Shown: positions 28,777-41,915 of the stretch, in pieces
How the letters are laid out: every line of letters starts with the position of its first letter
How positions within the stretch are numbered: position 1 is the first letter of the stretch
Source of the DNA: Hyperoplus lanceolatus
Lineage: Eukaryota; Chordata; Actinopteri; Uranoscopiformes; Ammodytidae
NCBI GenBank assembly: GCA_026929865.2
Contig: CM049416.1
Coordinates: 6,487,001-6,551,000, forward strand
Direction: 5' to 3'
DNA: 64,000 nt
Translations under genes and position numbers: made by a program
Notes under the pieces: generated by a model
Seen by the model: only the letters and a program-made list of their open reading frames with translations
Told to the model about the DNA's origin: nothing
The model's database searches: none

Positions 28777-29231
28777 AACATTGTGCCAGAATTTCCTGAC
28801 AAATATGTTACTAAATTCTTACTTAAGAAGTATGATGTAACTTATCTGGTGAAACCGCTTTTATTTCAGTCATAAATAAATCCCAACTTAAGCAATAACT
28901 GACGTTAAAACTAAAGCTAAGCGTGAATGTACAACTGGTGCAACATATTGCAGAAGTTGTTAGTCCTACCATGCTGCTACGTGTTTTATTGTAAGTTGCT
29001 ATATCTACTCTGTACCAAATTGTTATCTCGCCTGAGTAGCCAAAATAGACAGAAACAGCCCTTGGCGTGACCCCCTGACCTCTGAGGACAACAATTGCAA
29101 TATGGTGTGATGATACATTCATGGGAACAGAGGGGCGTCATCAACAAATGGTCCAATTTTAAAACAGCATGGACAAAATCCTTCATTCAACTCAACAATC
29201 AGGTGGTGAGAACTCTAGATAAAGAGTGTTA

Positions 29232-30141
29232 AGGTGCCAACACACTGCGGCGCGGCGGTTGGCCGCGCGAATCGCAGGTTCCGCGCCGCGTGATCATTTT
29301 GGCTCATTTGTGTCTGCCCCCGCCCGATGACTCATTGAATGTGCACGCCCAGTTTCTTCCCGCTATTTACATCTCTCTCATCATCGTCGTCGTCATCCTC
29401 ACTGATTTGTTTTTGTTGGGAGCGTCTCTGAAGTATTCTGCCTTCATCCTCTCTGCCATCGGCCCTTGTATTGGTCTCACTGCACCTCTCACACATTTCT
29501 CCCCGCCACCTGCCACCCAAGCTTCGTATTACACCCACACATGCGCCCACACACACATACACACACAACCCTCCCACACACACACACGCACATATGTATC
29601 CATGGCCGTGCATACACACTCACGCCGGCATATCAACATGTAGAGAAAACCCAAACAGATTTTCCCTTTTTCCAGATTTGTTTTCACCTCTGATATTGTT
29701 GTGATGTTTAGGGAAATGTTTGGAAGTGTCAGTTGTCGTATTTAGTTTGCATTGTCTCTGCATATTCACTCATCTGCAGTACATCTTCCCTGGCTGTCTC
29801 TCCTTCTCTCTTCTATAATGTGAGTCTATTCCTTGCTCCTTTTACTAAAAGGTGTCTCATTAAACTGCTGTCATACATTTTATCGATGTGTTGGAACTTT
29901 CTCCCCCTCTCTCCTCTTTCTTTCTTCTTTTCCCTTCATCCCTCCTTTCCACACACTACCACCAGGTTTCATTCTTGTAGCTCACAGACTCACCTGAGTG
30001 ACTCGGATGAGCTCAACCTGATTGGCTATCCCCGCCAAATTCAATATTTTCAACTTCGAGGGGCCGTGAACCCGTGGCCTCGAAATACATTGACTTTCTA
30101 TGTAAACTCGCCGCGCGGCGATGTGCAGTGTTTTGGCACCT
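29232..30141 (-). mobile_element. PIF/Harbinger-like nonautonomous element
   Basis: A 910-bp unit with ends AGGTGCCAACACACTGC and GCAGTGTTTTGGCACCT (17-bp inverted repeats, one mismatch), flanked by a TTA duplication (29229-29231 and 30142-30144). Three-base TTA/TAA duplications are characteristic of PIF/Harbinger. Both ends carry GC-rich GCGCGGCG blocks. On the minus strand there is a CTCAG/GTGAGT donor-like site near 29993 and a later open segment with an acidic run (SEDDDDDDERD) and KKLGVH, faintly like a Harbinger protein start but quickly closed. No catalytic domain is present. Confidence 0.65.
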
Positions 30142-30222
30142 TTAGGCTACAGAAGAAAGACACCGTATTGACGGATTTATAAATTCAGTGTCATTGCTCT
30201 AATCGTATAAGTTCTGTATTTC

Positions 30223-30565
30223 TTAAAGTGACTACGAATAACTTTCAGTTTTTCTTGATTGTAGTGCCCCCTTTGGACAAAGTGTTAAGTGTTTTTATGA
30301 CATCAGCACCTGCTGTCCTGAAGGTCTTTAGTTGCTTTGATTTAGTGCCGTTCATAAACACAGCCGTTTCCCGTCTGCCTTGCGGTAAATCGTTTTGTCT
30401 GAGTTAGTGGGAAATCGTACCAGAGCAAAGGGATTATTAATAACTATAAAAATATATTATTTTTATCGTTATTGTTATCGTTTGCTGTTGCCGGGCATTT
30501 GTGATTATGAAAAAAAAAATAGACTGCTTCATAAACATTTAAAAGTTCCTCATTGTCCATTTTAA
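30223..30565 (-). mobile_element. Family B-related short element
   Basis: Starts TTAAAGTGACTACGAATAAC and contains CCCCCTTTGGACAAA as in family B copy 2. It ends near CATTTAAAAGTTCCTC...TTTTAA, matching the other end of the family loosely. About 343 bp, so internally deleted relative to the 0.94-kb copies. Confidence 0.55.
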
Positions 30566-32129
<1,564 letters not shown>

Positions 32130-32641
32130 CACCGAGAGCTGCCGAGTCTCTCCCTCCCAGCATATAGTCTACGCCCACCCCAGCACATAAACATACCCCC
32201 GCTGTGACACGGTTCTCTCCACCGCCGCTTCCAACACAAACAAAATGCTTTGGCCAAGGAGCTAATACTGCCAGCTCCATGGGCCCTAAACAAGGATGTG
32301 ATGTAAGCTGAACCTCGCGTCACAACTCTTGGCCTAGAGTCTGACTGAGGGCACTCCCTTTGACGCCTATTAATGCTCAGGTGTCAAATGTTGCCGCGGT
32401 TGGATGAGGACATTTTTGTTCGACTATTTTTCGTCTATTCCTTTGGGACAGGCTGAGCAGGTATACAGGAGGGGAATGGGGATGGGCAATGCCTACACAA
32501 ATGCATCAGGGATTAGTGAAGAGGTCAATCAATTTGGTCAATCGGTGGAAATTCCCTCTTTGATTTCTTGGTAAAGTGAAAAGCGAATGACAGTGTTTAG
32601 AAGTCTCTGCCCGATAAATGATCACCCAAGATGTCAGACAT

Positions 32642-32745
32642 TAAAGGTGGAGTCAGCGATTCTGGAGAATACCCTTTTTTCAAAATCACTTTTTTAGTCA
32701 AAATTCAGTGAATATCTCCTCACGATCTGCTACGTGTCAAGTTAG
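32642..32745 (+). mobile_element. Miniature element family F, left part
   Basis: TTAAAGGTGGAGTCAGCGAT followed by TCTGGAGAATACC and the CAGTGAATATCTCCTCACGA block. The right end is missing. Confidence 0.6.
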
Positions 32746-32874
32746 ACTTTTTTGGGACCCACTCCGTGTAGAATTCAATATGTTCATCTCTGATGCCCAC
32801 CACTGGCAGCATAGATAACAAGACGTACAGGAAAACACTGCAAACCAAATCCCAAAATATTACTAGTAGTGGTT

Positions 32875-33206
32875 TTAAAGCTACAGTGTGTAACTTCTGT
32901 CGCCCCCATGAGGAATCCTGAGTAATTACAACAACACTGTCGGCGCATCTGCATGAGGTAAAGCCTTCAGTGGTCATGCCTGGATTTTATACCTTCTCCT
33001 GTACGTCCAGGTTTTTTCTTAGCAGCAGAATCAACAACTGAAACATATTGTGCTGGGGGGGCGACACTAGTTTATAAACGCTGCCATACTGAGAAATACA
33101 GGGAGAGTTTTGCGGGCTTCATCTATTTTGGTCAATTTATTTGGCGATGTGTTAAATGTTAACGACATTCATTTACATGGAAAAAAGTTACACACTGTAG
33201 CTTTAA
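32875..33206. mobile_element. TTAA-bounded miniature element family D, complete
   Basis: A 332-bp unit starting TTAAAGCTACAGTGTGTAAC and ending GTTACACACTGTAGCTTTAA, a perfect 20-bp terminal inverted repeat. No coding capacity. A truncated relative lies at 18777-19033. Confidence 0.8.
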
Positions 33207-34141
33207 GTTATTAATGAATAACTAGCATCTTTGTTACTGGGAAACAAAGCGAAACATTTTACCGAAACAGGAAACTTTCAAACTTACTGTGTATGTTTAA
33301 GAAAATAAAACACATTACATGTATATAACTATATAGCAATACAGTTCAGTGGTTTAGTTAGTTGAAGCACTGTGTGTGTTGATCTGCTTAATCTCCTACA
33401 ACTCCCTATACCGGCATCTAGTCAATACTCCTAGACTTAAACCTTTATACCCCCCACACACACAAACACACACACAAACACACACAAAAACACACACTCC
33501 CTCTGCGCATCTACCTGGTGTTTGTCCGACAGCTACATCATATAACTAAGCCACAGCAGCACCATTGTTTACAGCGGTGAGCGGTGGATAAGAGCCGCCC
33601 GGGCAGGATCCTGTTACCTTCCCACTGACGTGAGATCCTTTTGGGGGGAAAGCCAAGCACTCATGTAGGTAAACAACACCCAGGCATGTATACTGCATGG
33701 GGCAGGCGTGGGCACTCATTCACACACGCCCACACACACACACTCACTCACTCACTCACTTGCAATTGTACTCCTAAAAACAAGCCACAACAAACACTTG
33801 AAATCTCTAAATTTAAATGACATAAAAGGCATAAGAATTTTTCACTCACCGAACGTCATCCCGTGTGCCATGGTGTGTGTGTGTGATAGGTGAAAAGTGT
33901 GTGTTTTCTCCTTCTGTATGTCTTCCTCTACCCCACTGTCTCCTCCCAGTTTTCCCCTCATGACTAACATTTACGAGCAAAAACATTCCTTTTTTTTTCT
34001 TCAGAAATGGTCCACACCGACAACATCCGTTTCATCAGAGCAAGTGTTGTTAGTTAGTGACTGAGCACTCGGGCTCTTGGGAAAAAGTGCTAGTTCCTGC
34101 CTCTCGCTGTGTGTGTCCTGACAGTGACAGAGTTATACACA
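33207..34141. other. No confident gene
   Basis: Apart from the candidate exon at 33850-33871, this holds short CA/CACT tracts. A strong plus-strand acceptor (CCTTTTTTTTTCTTCAG, ending near 34004) has no recognisable coding sequence after it. Confidence 0.4.
33850..33871 (-). CDS. Candidate first coding exon (MAHGMTF), unrecognised
   Basis: A minus-strand ATG at 33871 in an ideal ACCATGG context is followed by 22 nt reading MAHGMTF and a GTGAGT donor (33849-33844). No further exon could be linked to it. Short enough that chance is likely. Confidence 0.18.
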
Positions 34142-34202
34142 CTCCTCTCTCTTTCCTTCTCTCTCTCTTTCTCTCTTTCTCTCTCTCTTCTTGTGTGTGT
34201 AG

Positions 34203-34261
<59 letters not shown>
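34142..34261 (+). repeat. (CT)n followed by (TG)n compound microsatellite
   Basis: Pyrimidine tract CTCTTT/CTCTCT to about 34190, then a TG run at 34192-34261 with one interruption. Confidence 0.9.
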
Positions 34262-34265
<4 letters not shown>

Positions 34266-34794
34266 TATGTGTGTGTGTGCCCTGTCCTACAAAACAAAAG
34301 TGGGTGTGTCTGTGTGAAACAAGCCTACAAAAATGTGAGTAAAGAGGAGGAGGAAGCACACACCCACGTGCTAGTGGACTGTGGATTGGCTCTGTTTGTG
34401 TGTGCGCACGGTAGGTGTGACTGTCTTTCTGTGTGTGTATGTGTGTGTGTGTGTGTTTTCATCCAAGCTCCACTTTCCCTCTTTCTGTTTTCCTGTCAGC
34501 ATTTCCTTGACTCCAGGATGCACACACACGCACACACACACACACACTTTGAGCCCGAAAGGCAAGAGAGAGTATGCGATTGTGTGTGTGTGCGTCCGCA
34601 CAATATTGTGTGTGCGCGTGTGTGTGTGTGCCGCCAAGTGTTCCATTTTCCCAGGCAGCTGGATAGGATCCCAGCAACGCCCGGAAGGATGACAGGGAAT
34701 ACCAGAAGAGACATTTTGAACGTGCATGGAATTGAACCAGAAGCCCTTCCGGGGGAAAAAGCCTTGCTCTGCCCCCTTGGGCAACACAGCGGGA

Positions 34795-34902
<108 letters not shown>

Positions 34903-35329
34903 CATCCATGCACTTTATAGTCAAATAGCAATGATTAAAAGTTCTCTAAATTGCCTGATACGAACTGAATGGTAAACAGCAAGAGAATGAGAGCGGCCGA
35001 GGGACTATAAAAAGAGCCCTCTGTCTCCATGGTGATCATCCCCCCCACCACCTCTCTGTACACACAAGGCATTGTGGGAAAGCAAATGCAATTCACATGG
35101 CCTGAGAAATGCACTCGCTTGACTTTGACCCCACTGATCAGAGGTCAAGGACAGTTCAGCTGTTTGTGTGTAAGGTGTCTTTATTGTTAGTCTGAAAAAA
35201 AAAAGTTGTCCGCCTTTTGATAATCAAATGCAACTGAGCAAATGAGCACTAAGGACTGTTGAAGGTTCAGTAAAGCAAACAGCACAATATAATCATTGTC
35301 CCTCCCAAAAAAAGAATGTCATCTTTCCA

Positions 35330-35802
35330 GATTAAAGTGTCAACGGAATAGTGCGACACTTTGGAAAATTATGTATATTTGCTTTCTCATTGAGAGTGAG
35401 GCAAGTGGATGGATACCATTCATGACACAGACTCTGTGGGGAAAAAATTACATAATCATACAACTTTTGCCGAGTCTCCAAGGGATGGATGTGAGAGGGT
35501 TAAACGACTTAATTCTTCAGAGTTCGTAAATTATGATTATCAATCAACAAACTCTTCTTTTCTTATGCTGTCAGGACACATAACACAATGACATAAGAGA
35601 CAATGCTATCGAGTATCCAAAATATAATACTTTGCACCTTTAGCAATGTTAGACACACACACACACACACCACTGAATTTCATGGTTCTGCATGGGGATA
35701 TCTCTATCTATTGCCCAAAGCAAACTCCACTGTAACTTTATCAGACTTATTGTGAGGTCAAAGTTATATCGTGTTTATGGGGTGAACTATCCCTTTAACC
35801 AA
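35330..35802. mobile_element. Probable decayed miniature element
   Basis: Begins near TTAAAGTGTCAACGGAATAG and closes with GGTGAACTATCCCTTTAACC. The pattern resembles the common fish 'TTAAAGG...ACTATTCCTTTAA' miniature elements, but no second copy lies in the window. Confidence 0.3.
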
Positions 35803-35946
35803 CCACAGGGGAGGTGTGTGTGTGTGTGTGTGTGTGGCATGGGGGTCGACTATATCTGGGTCACAACAGCAGTAAACATAAATACAGCTGTTCGGATAAG
35901 GTAAGTCGGGAGCTGTGTCTCCAATTAAGAGAGCATGATCCATGGC

Positions 35947-35948
<2 letters not shown>

Positions 35949-35991
<43 letters not shown>
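35949..35991 (+). repeat. (CA)21 microsatellite
   Basis: Uninterrupted CA repeat. Confidence 0.95.
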
Positions 35992-35993
<2 letters not shown>

Positions 35994-36277
35994 AGCTGGG
36001 TCGAACCTGCCTGAGTAAGTGTGTGTGTGTTAAAAGAGAAAGAAATAAAGGCGAGAGACTGCCCATGTGTGTCTTGAGCGATGAGCAGGTTTCTCGCTAA
36101 TGAGGCCGAACTCTAGTTTACCCCCCGCAGAGATTCACCTTCTGACAGAATGGGGGCCCATACTCTCTCTGAAACACACACACACACACACACGTGAACT
36201 ACAACGAAGTAGAACAAGAACATCAGCCTACACCTGTCAGCATACTGGATAATGATGTAACGTTGACTACTCGAAGT

Positions 36278-36279
<2 letters not shown>

Positions 36280-36372
<93 letters not shown>
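36280..36372 (+). repeat. (GT)46 microsatellite
   Basis: Uninterrupted TG repeat, 93 bp. Confidence 0.97.
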
Positions 36373-36373
<1 letters not shown>

Positions 36374-36531
36374 AGATAAAAGCTTTTATGAATGTGATGT
36401 TGTTGTTGTTGCAGTGCAGGGCAAAGGTACAGCAGGACCACACCCAGCCCTCGCAGCCATTCACAAAGCTGGTCAGATTCCAGGAACAGCAGCAAAACGT
36501 GGGGCAGCAAAGTGCTCAGTCAACAGTGTGC

Positions 36532-36536
<5 letters not shown>

Positions 36537-36606
<70 letters not shown>
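36537..36606 (+). repeat. (TG)35 microsatellite
   Basis: Uninterrupted TG repeat, 70 bp. A GA tract lies at 36705-36725. Confidence 0.97.
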
Positions 36607-36607
<1 letters not shown>

Positions 36608-36696
36608 AATAGAGAAAGAGACAGACAAATAAATTAAAAATGGATGGATGGAAGAATGGACGAGACTGAGAGACTGTGAGTGTGTGTGTTTGTGTT

Positions 36697-36727
<31 letters not shown>

Positions 36728-36813
36728 AAAATCACCTTGTGTCAAAATCAGTGAATATGGCTCCGCCCGCCTACCTTCTTCCGCTCAAATTTAATTTTCC
36801 CTTCAGTAGTCAG

Positions 36814-38100
36814 TAGGGATGTAACGATATGAAATTTTGAGTACGATACGATATTGCGATTGATATTGCGATTGATATCACGATATCACGGTACGATATG
36901 AAGCGCGGAATTCATTTCTACCCCCTCAAATTAAATGGTGTAACGCTGATTTAAATAAAACATAAACACAAGAATAATTCAAATTTCTATATCTTATTAT
37001 GAAGAAGAGATTTCTGAGAGATTTAAACAACTTATCACCAAAACAAAGACACTGCTTCTCTACTGCCGTTTTTAAAGAAGCTTTACACCTATATTTTTCA
37101 AACTGAAATAGGAATTTTAAATCTAAACTTAATTTAGTCACTTGTCTGTAACTGTAAAAGTATGTATAAAATAAAAAGGATTTAAATTGTGTGATAATTT
37201 CCCCATTTATTTATGTTTATTTGCTTATCAACTCTATTTTTACAAGCCATGTTTTACCTTAATAGGCCTACATTATGACAGGCACAACTCTGTAAAATAT
37301 TTATTTATGATTTTTATTTTAATTGCTGTCTCAAAATCAATGTTTTTGCAGTGCACTCCTCTCCCCCTCCCTTCCTCACACTTTCACAATGTCACCTACA
37401 TTTGGCCAAAGAAGTAGTGTCACCTAAGTTTGACATAGTAGGGATTCCATAGTATTGCGCAACATGCTGGTACAGCTTTTATATACTGTCTATGCTGAGT
37501 TCCCGTGAAGTTGTGATGAACATATCAAGGATCTTTGGACTTATTTCCTTCATCTGCCTTTCACTGAAGTTCGCCGACTTTACCGGGGATTTAACGCGCG
37601 GTCGCGGTGGATTCTATAATTTATTTATTTATTTATTTTATAATCTTATTTCGTCACGTTCACCTGGATTCATAATGATATAATTGACCCGCGAGCAACT
37701 TTCTCTTCAGTCTGGTAAGCTACTCTTTCGATCTTTTTCTCTATCTCTCCCTTTTCTGTTTCTCTCTCTTCTTTGCTGCTGCTTGACTCAATGTTGTGAA
37801 GCTGCACGCACTAGTGTAAACAACGGCCCACGTGAGACGTGACTGTTCGGTTTAAAGTTAGATGTTTCAGTGATAAGATGTTGTGTCTATGTGTTATTGT
37901 TTGGTTTCCAATGTTGGTGTGGCCCATATAGTGTTGAGTGCTACGTTGCTCACGAGACTCTCCACAATGACGGAGCGCATTTACCATGCAAGCTCGCCTG
38001 TAATACCGTGATGCGGTATTACAAGAGAAAACTTACGGTTGACATTCGTGGCCTTTTCATATCGCGAACGGCCGTTTTGCGGTATATTGTTACATCCCTA
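36814..38100. mobile_element. hAT-type nonautonomous DNA transposon
   Basis: A 1,287-bp unit with ends TAGGGATGTAACGATA and TATTGTTACATCCCTA (16-bp inverted repeats, one mismatch). It is flanked by a perfect 8-bp duplication, GTAGTCAG (36806-36813 and 38101-38108). Eight-base duplications and CA/TAGGG-type ends are hallmarks of the hAT superfamily. The left subterminal region has ATTGCGATTGAT repeats. No DDE transposase or BED-finger domain is encoded. A short open frame at 37492-37683 is followed by a GTAAGC donor-like site at 37714, possibly a relic of the autonomous element's 5' exon. Confidence 0.85.
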
Positions 38101-38108
38101 GTAGTCAG

Positions 38109-38756
38109 TCTGGGGCTGCAGTGAATTTCTCAGCTTTAGCTCAGGAAAATATCCAGTCAGCGAACAGAGCGAGTGGCTAAGAACGATGACGTCGAAGTCG
38201 CACTCCAGTTTCAGTTGAATGCTGCGGTCCTTTATACTCAGAACTCGGAGATTTCCGACTTGGTAGTTCCGAGTTCCTACCTGTCTGTGTTCCAGTGCAT
38301 CTGCTCGCGAAAGTATGGACGCCTAAAACCTTTCTCATCCAAATAACTAAACGTTAGGCTCTAGCACGTTACCGTTACCAGGTACCAGGTACCAGTAGAT
38401 CTATAGACTACAATATGTAGTGAATTCGGAAATTTCCGAGTTCCCAGTACAACTGGAACGCACCGTCAGAAGCCGGCTCATGACATACGTCACAACCAAA
38501 CCATATGCGATTGGTTGGCTGATCCAGAGTGGCACTGGGCAGATCCAATAGTTTTAAACTTCAACAGACACCCGCCTTCAAGTGAGTGATCGTTTGGCAA
38601 ATAGATCAGTTCCAGACCTTCTGTACAAATGAAATGAAGTACGATGGTCTGGTTGGACCAGGCTAAAGCCTAGGCTCAGTAAATGAATATGTAAATAAAG
38701 TGGCTCGAACCAACCCATCATAGCTATGCTATCGATATAGGCTTGGATACGGTATA
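38109..38756. other. No gene; probable decayed elements
   Basis: Contains repeated CCGAGTTCC motifs and a TACCAGG tandem (38378-38396) near sequence ending GGAACGCACC. I suspect another old element but could not set limits. Confidence 0.35.
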
Positions 38757-38758
38757 TA

Positions 38759-39038
38759 CACTCAACAAAAATATAAACGCAACACTTTTGTTTTTGCTCC
38801 CATTTTTCATGAGATGGACTTAAAGATCTAAAATTCATTCCAGATACACAATATTACCATTTCTCTCAAACATTGTTCACAAATCTGTCTAAATGTGTGA
38901 TAGTGAGCACTTCTGCTTTGCTGAGATAATCCATCCCACCTCACAGGTGTGCCACATCAAGATGCTGATCTGACATCATGATTAGTGCACAGGTGTGCCT
39001 TAGACTGTCCACAATAAAAGGCCACTCTGAAATGTGCA
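38759..39038 (+). repeat. Tc1 terminal inverted repeat, left
   Basis: 280 bp, paired with 40094-40373. Comparing the two by eye I count two mismatches (near 38825 and 39027). Confidence 0.95.
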
Positions 39039-39078
39039 TTTTTTTTGCTTTATTGGGGGTCTGGGGACTCAGAACCAG

Positions 39079-40090
39079 TCAGTATCTGGTGTGACCACCA
39101 TTTGCCTTATGCAGTGCAACACATCTTCTTCGCATAGAGTTTATCAGATTGTCAATTGTGGCCTGTGGAATGTTGGTCCACTCCTCTTCAATGGCTGTGC
39201 GAAGTTGCTGGATATTAGTGGGAAGTGGTGCACGCTGTCGTATACGCCGGTCAAGCACATCCCAAACATGCTCAATGGGTGACATGTCCGGTGAGTATGC
39301 TGGCCATGCAAGAACTGGGACATTTTCAGCTTCCAAGAATTGTGTACAGATCCTTGCAACATGGGGCCGTGCATTATCTTGCTGAAACGTGAGGTGATGT
39401 TCATGGATGGGCCTCAGGATCTCATCACGGTATCTGTGCATTCAAAATGCCATCAATAAAATGCACCTGTGTTCTTCGTCCATAACAGATGCCTGCCCAT
39501 ACCATAACCCCATCACCACCATGGGCCACTCGATCCACAACATTGACATCAACAAAGCACTCACCCACACAACGCCACACAAGCTGTCTGCCATCTGCCC
39601 TGAACAATGTAAACCGAGATTCATCCGTGAAGAGAACACCTCTCCAACGTGCCAGACGCCATCGAATGTGAGCATTTGCCCACTCAAGTCTGTTACGGCG
39701 ACGAGCTGGAGTCAGGTCAAGACCCCGATGAGGACGACGAGCATGCAGTTGAGCTTCCCTGAGACGGTTTCTGACAGTTTGTGCAGAAATTGTTTTGTTA
39801 TGCAAACCAATTGTTTCAGCAGCTGTCTCAGTGGCTGGTCTCAGACGATCTTGGAGGTGAACCTGCTGGATGTGGAGGTCCTGGGCTGGTGTGGTTACAC
39901 GTGGTCTGCGGAAGTGAGGCCGGTTGGATGTACTGCCATATTCTCTGAAACGCCTTTGGAGACGGCTTATGGTGGAGAAATGAACATTCAATGCACGAGC
40001 AACAGATCTGGTTGACATTCCTGCTGTCAGCATGCCAATTGCACGCTCCCTCAATGCTTGTGGCATCTGTGGCATTTTGCTGTGAGACAA
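39079..40090 (-). pseudogene. Tc1 transposase, one frameshift
   Basis: Two overlapping minus-strand frames form one transposase. The first (from ATG 40090, 221 codons, stop at 39425) has an N-terminal helix-turn-helix (ALRERAIGMLTAGMSTRSVA, then STISRLQRRFREYGST), an RRPR element in place of the usual GRPR at residues 61-64, a second DNA-binding helix region, and the first catalytic Asp in FTDESRF (residue 156). The second (39441-39079) holds QQDNARPH with the second Asp and PIEHVWD with the Glu. There are 34 residues between them, the DD34E signature of Tc1. The frames part near 39440 (AATGCACAGATACCG), consistent with loss of two bases. Otherwise the catalytic residues are all present. In Tc1 elements this enzyme binds the inverted repeats and does cut-and-paste into TA. 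Confidence 0.93.
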
Positions 40091-40093
40091 AAC

Positions 40094-40373
40094 TGCACAT
40101 TTCAGGGTGGCCTTTTATTGTGGACAGTCTAAGGCACACCTGTGCACTAATCATGATGTCAGATCAGCATCTTGATGTGGCACACCTGTGAGGTGGGATG
40201 GATTATCTCAGCAAAGCAGAAGTGCTCACTATCACACATTTAGACAGATTTGTGAACAATGTTTGAGAGAAATGGTAATATTGTGTATCTGGAATGAATT
40301 TTAGATTTTTAAGTCCATCTCATGAAAAATGGGAGCAAAAACAAAAGTGTTGCGTTTATATTTTTGTTGAGTG
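40094..40373 (-). repeat. Tc1 terminal inverted repeat, right
   Basis: 280-bp inverted partner of the left repeat. It ends TTTTTGTTGAGTG followed by the TA duplication. Confidence 0.95.
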
Positions 40374-40375
40374 TA

Positions 40376-41092
<717 letters not shown>

Positions 41093-41508
41093 AGAACCCT
41101 GTCTGTCAATTCTGTGCTTTTTTCTGAGATATTAGAGGAAGAAAGTTTGTGTCACACTGAGAGAGATGGATCCAAATGAGTAGTTACTTGACACCGTCTT
41201 TAGTCTGAAAAGTTTGAAAAGAAACTGCATGAAAACACACACTAAACATAAAAGTCATGCCTGTGGTTTTACACTCACACTCTGCGGCATGCTGCGCGTG
41301 TGTGAGTGGGAGTGTGTGTGTGTGTGTGTGTGTGTGGGATGTGCTGGCTCACAATAGGAAGTGAGTTAGAGATCAGGAATTTGGAGAGGTGCCTTCACTT
41401 TCGATTGGCGGGAAACAACTTGAGGGCAACCGGCATGAATGTACACACACACACACACACACACAGACCACACAGCATCATCGTCACTATGCATCACTCA
41501 CTACCAGC

Positions 41509-41510
<2 letters not shown>

Positions 41511-41599
<89 letters not shown>
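41511..41599 (+). repeat. (TG)44 microsatellite
   Basis: Uninterrupted TG repeat. Shorter TG and CA tracts lie at 41312-41336 and 41441-41465. Confidence 0.97.
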
Positions 41600-41601
<2 letters not shown>

Positions 41602-41915
41602 TACCCTCTAGCTTATCATGAACCTTCACCTAGTTCCACATGGAGCCATCCTCTCACGAGGTCAACAGATACAATTGTGTGGTCAGGGCCTGTGTGTTTT
41701 TTTTTTTTACCCACAATCCCAAACTGCCATTCATAAAATCTTACTCCCATATACAGTACAACCTCCCATCCTCAAGGCAATACTCCTTGTTGTCTCCCTT
41801 ATCACATATAGATGATGAATAGTTACAGATGGATAAAATAAATCACATTTTCCCAGTAAATTCAGAGTTGGGACTCACACTGAAGTGACAGATTAACAGC
41901 TAAATGGAATGTTAA

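Larger units (their letters stand above)
38759..40373 (-). mobile_element. Tc1-like DNA transposon, nearly intact
   Basis: A 1,615-bp element flanked by TA dinucleotides (38757-38758 and 40374-40375), as expected for Tc1/mariner target duplication. The ends are CACTCAACAAAAATATAAAC and its reverse complement. It has two 280-bp terminal inverted repeats and a minus-strand transposase gene broken by a single frameshift. The near-identity of the repeats argues for a recent insertion. Confidence 0.97.

Noticed and set aside
36396-36530. Open segment after a TGTTGTTGTTGCAG acceptor, reading KVQQDHTQPSQPFTKLVRFQ
   Set aside because: No convincing donor before the next TG array and no recognised similarity.
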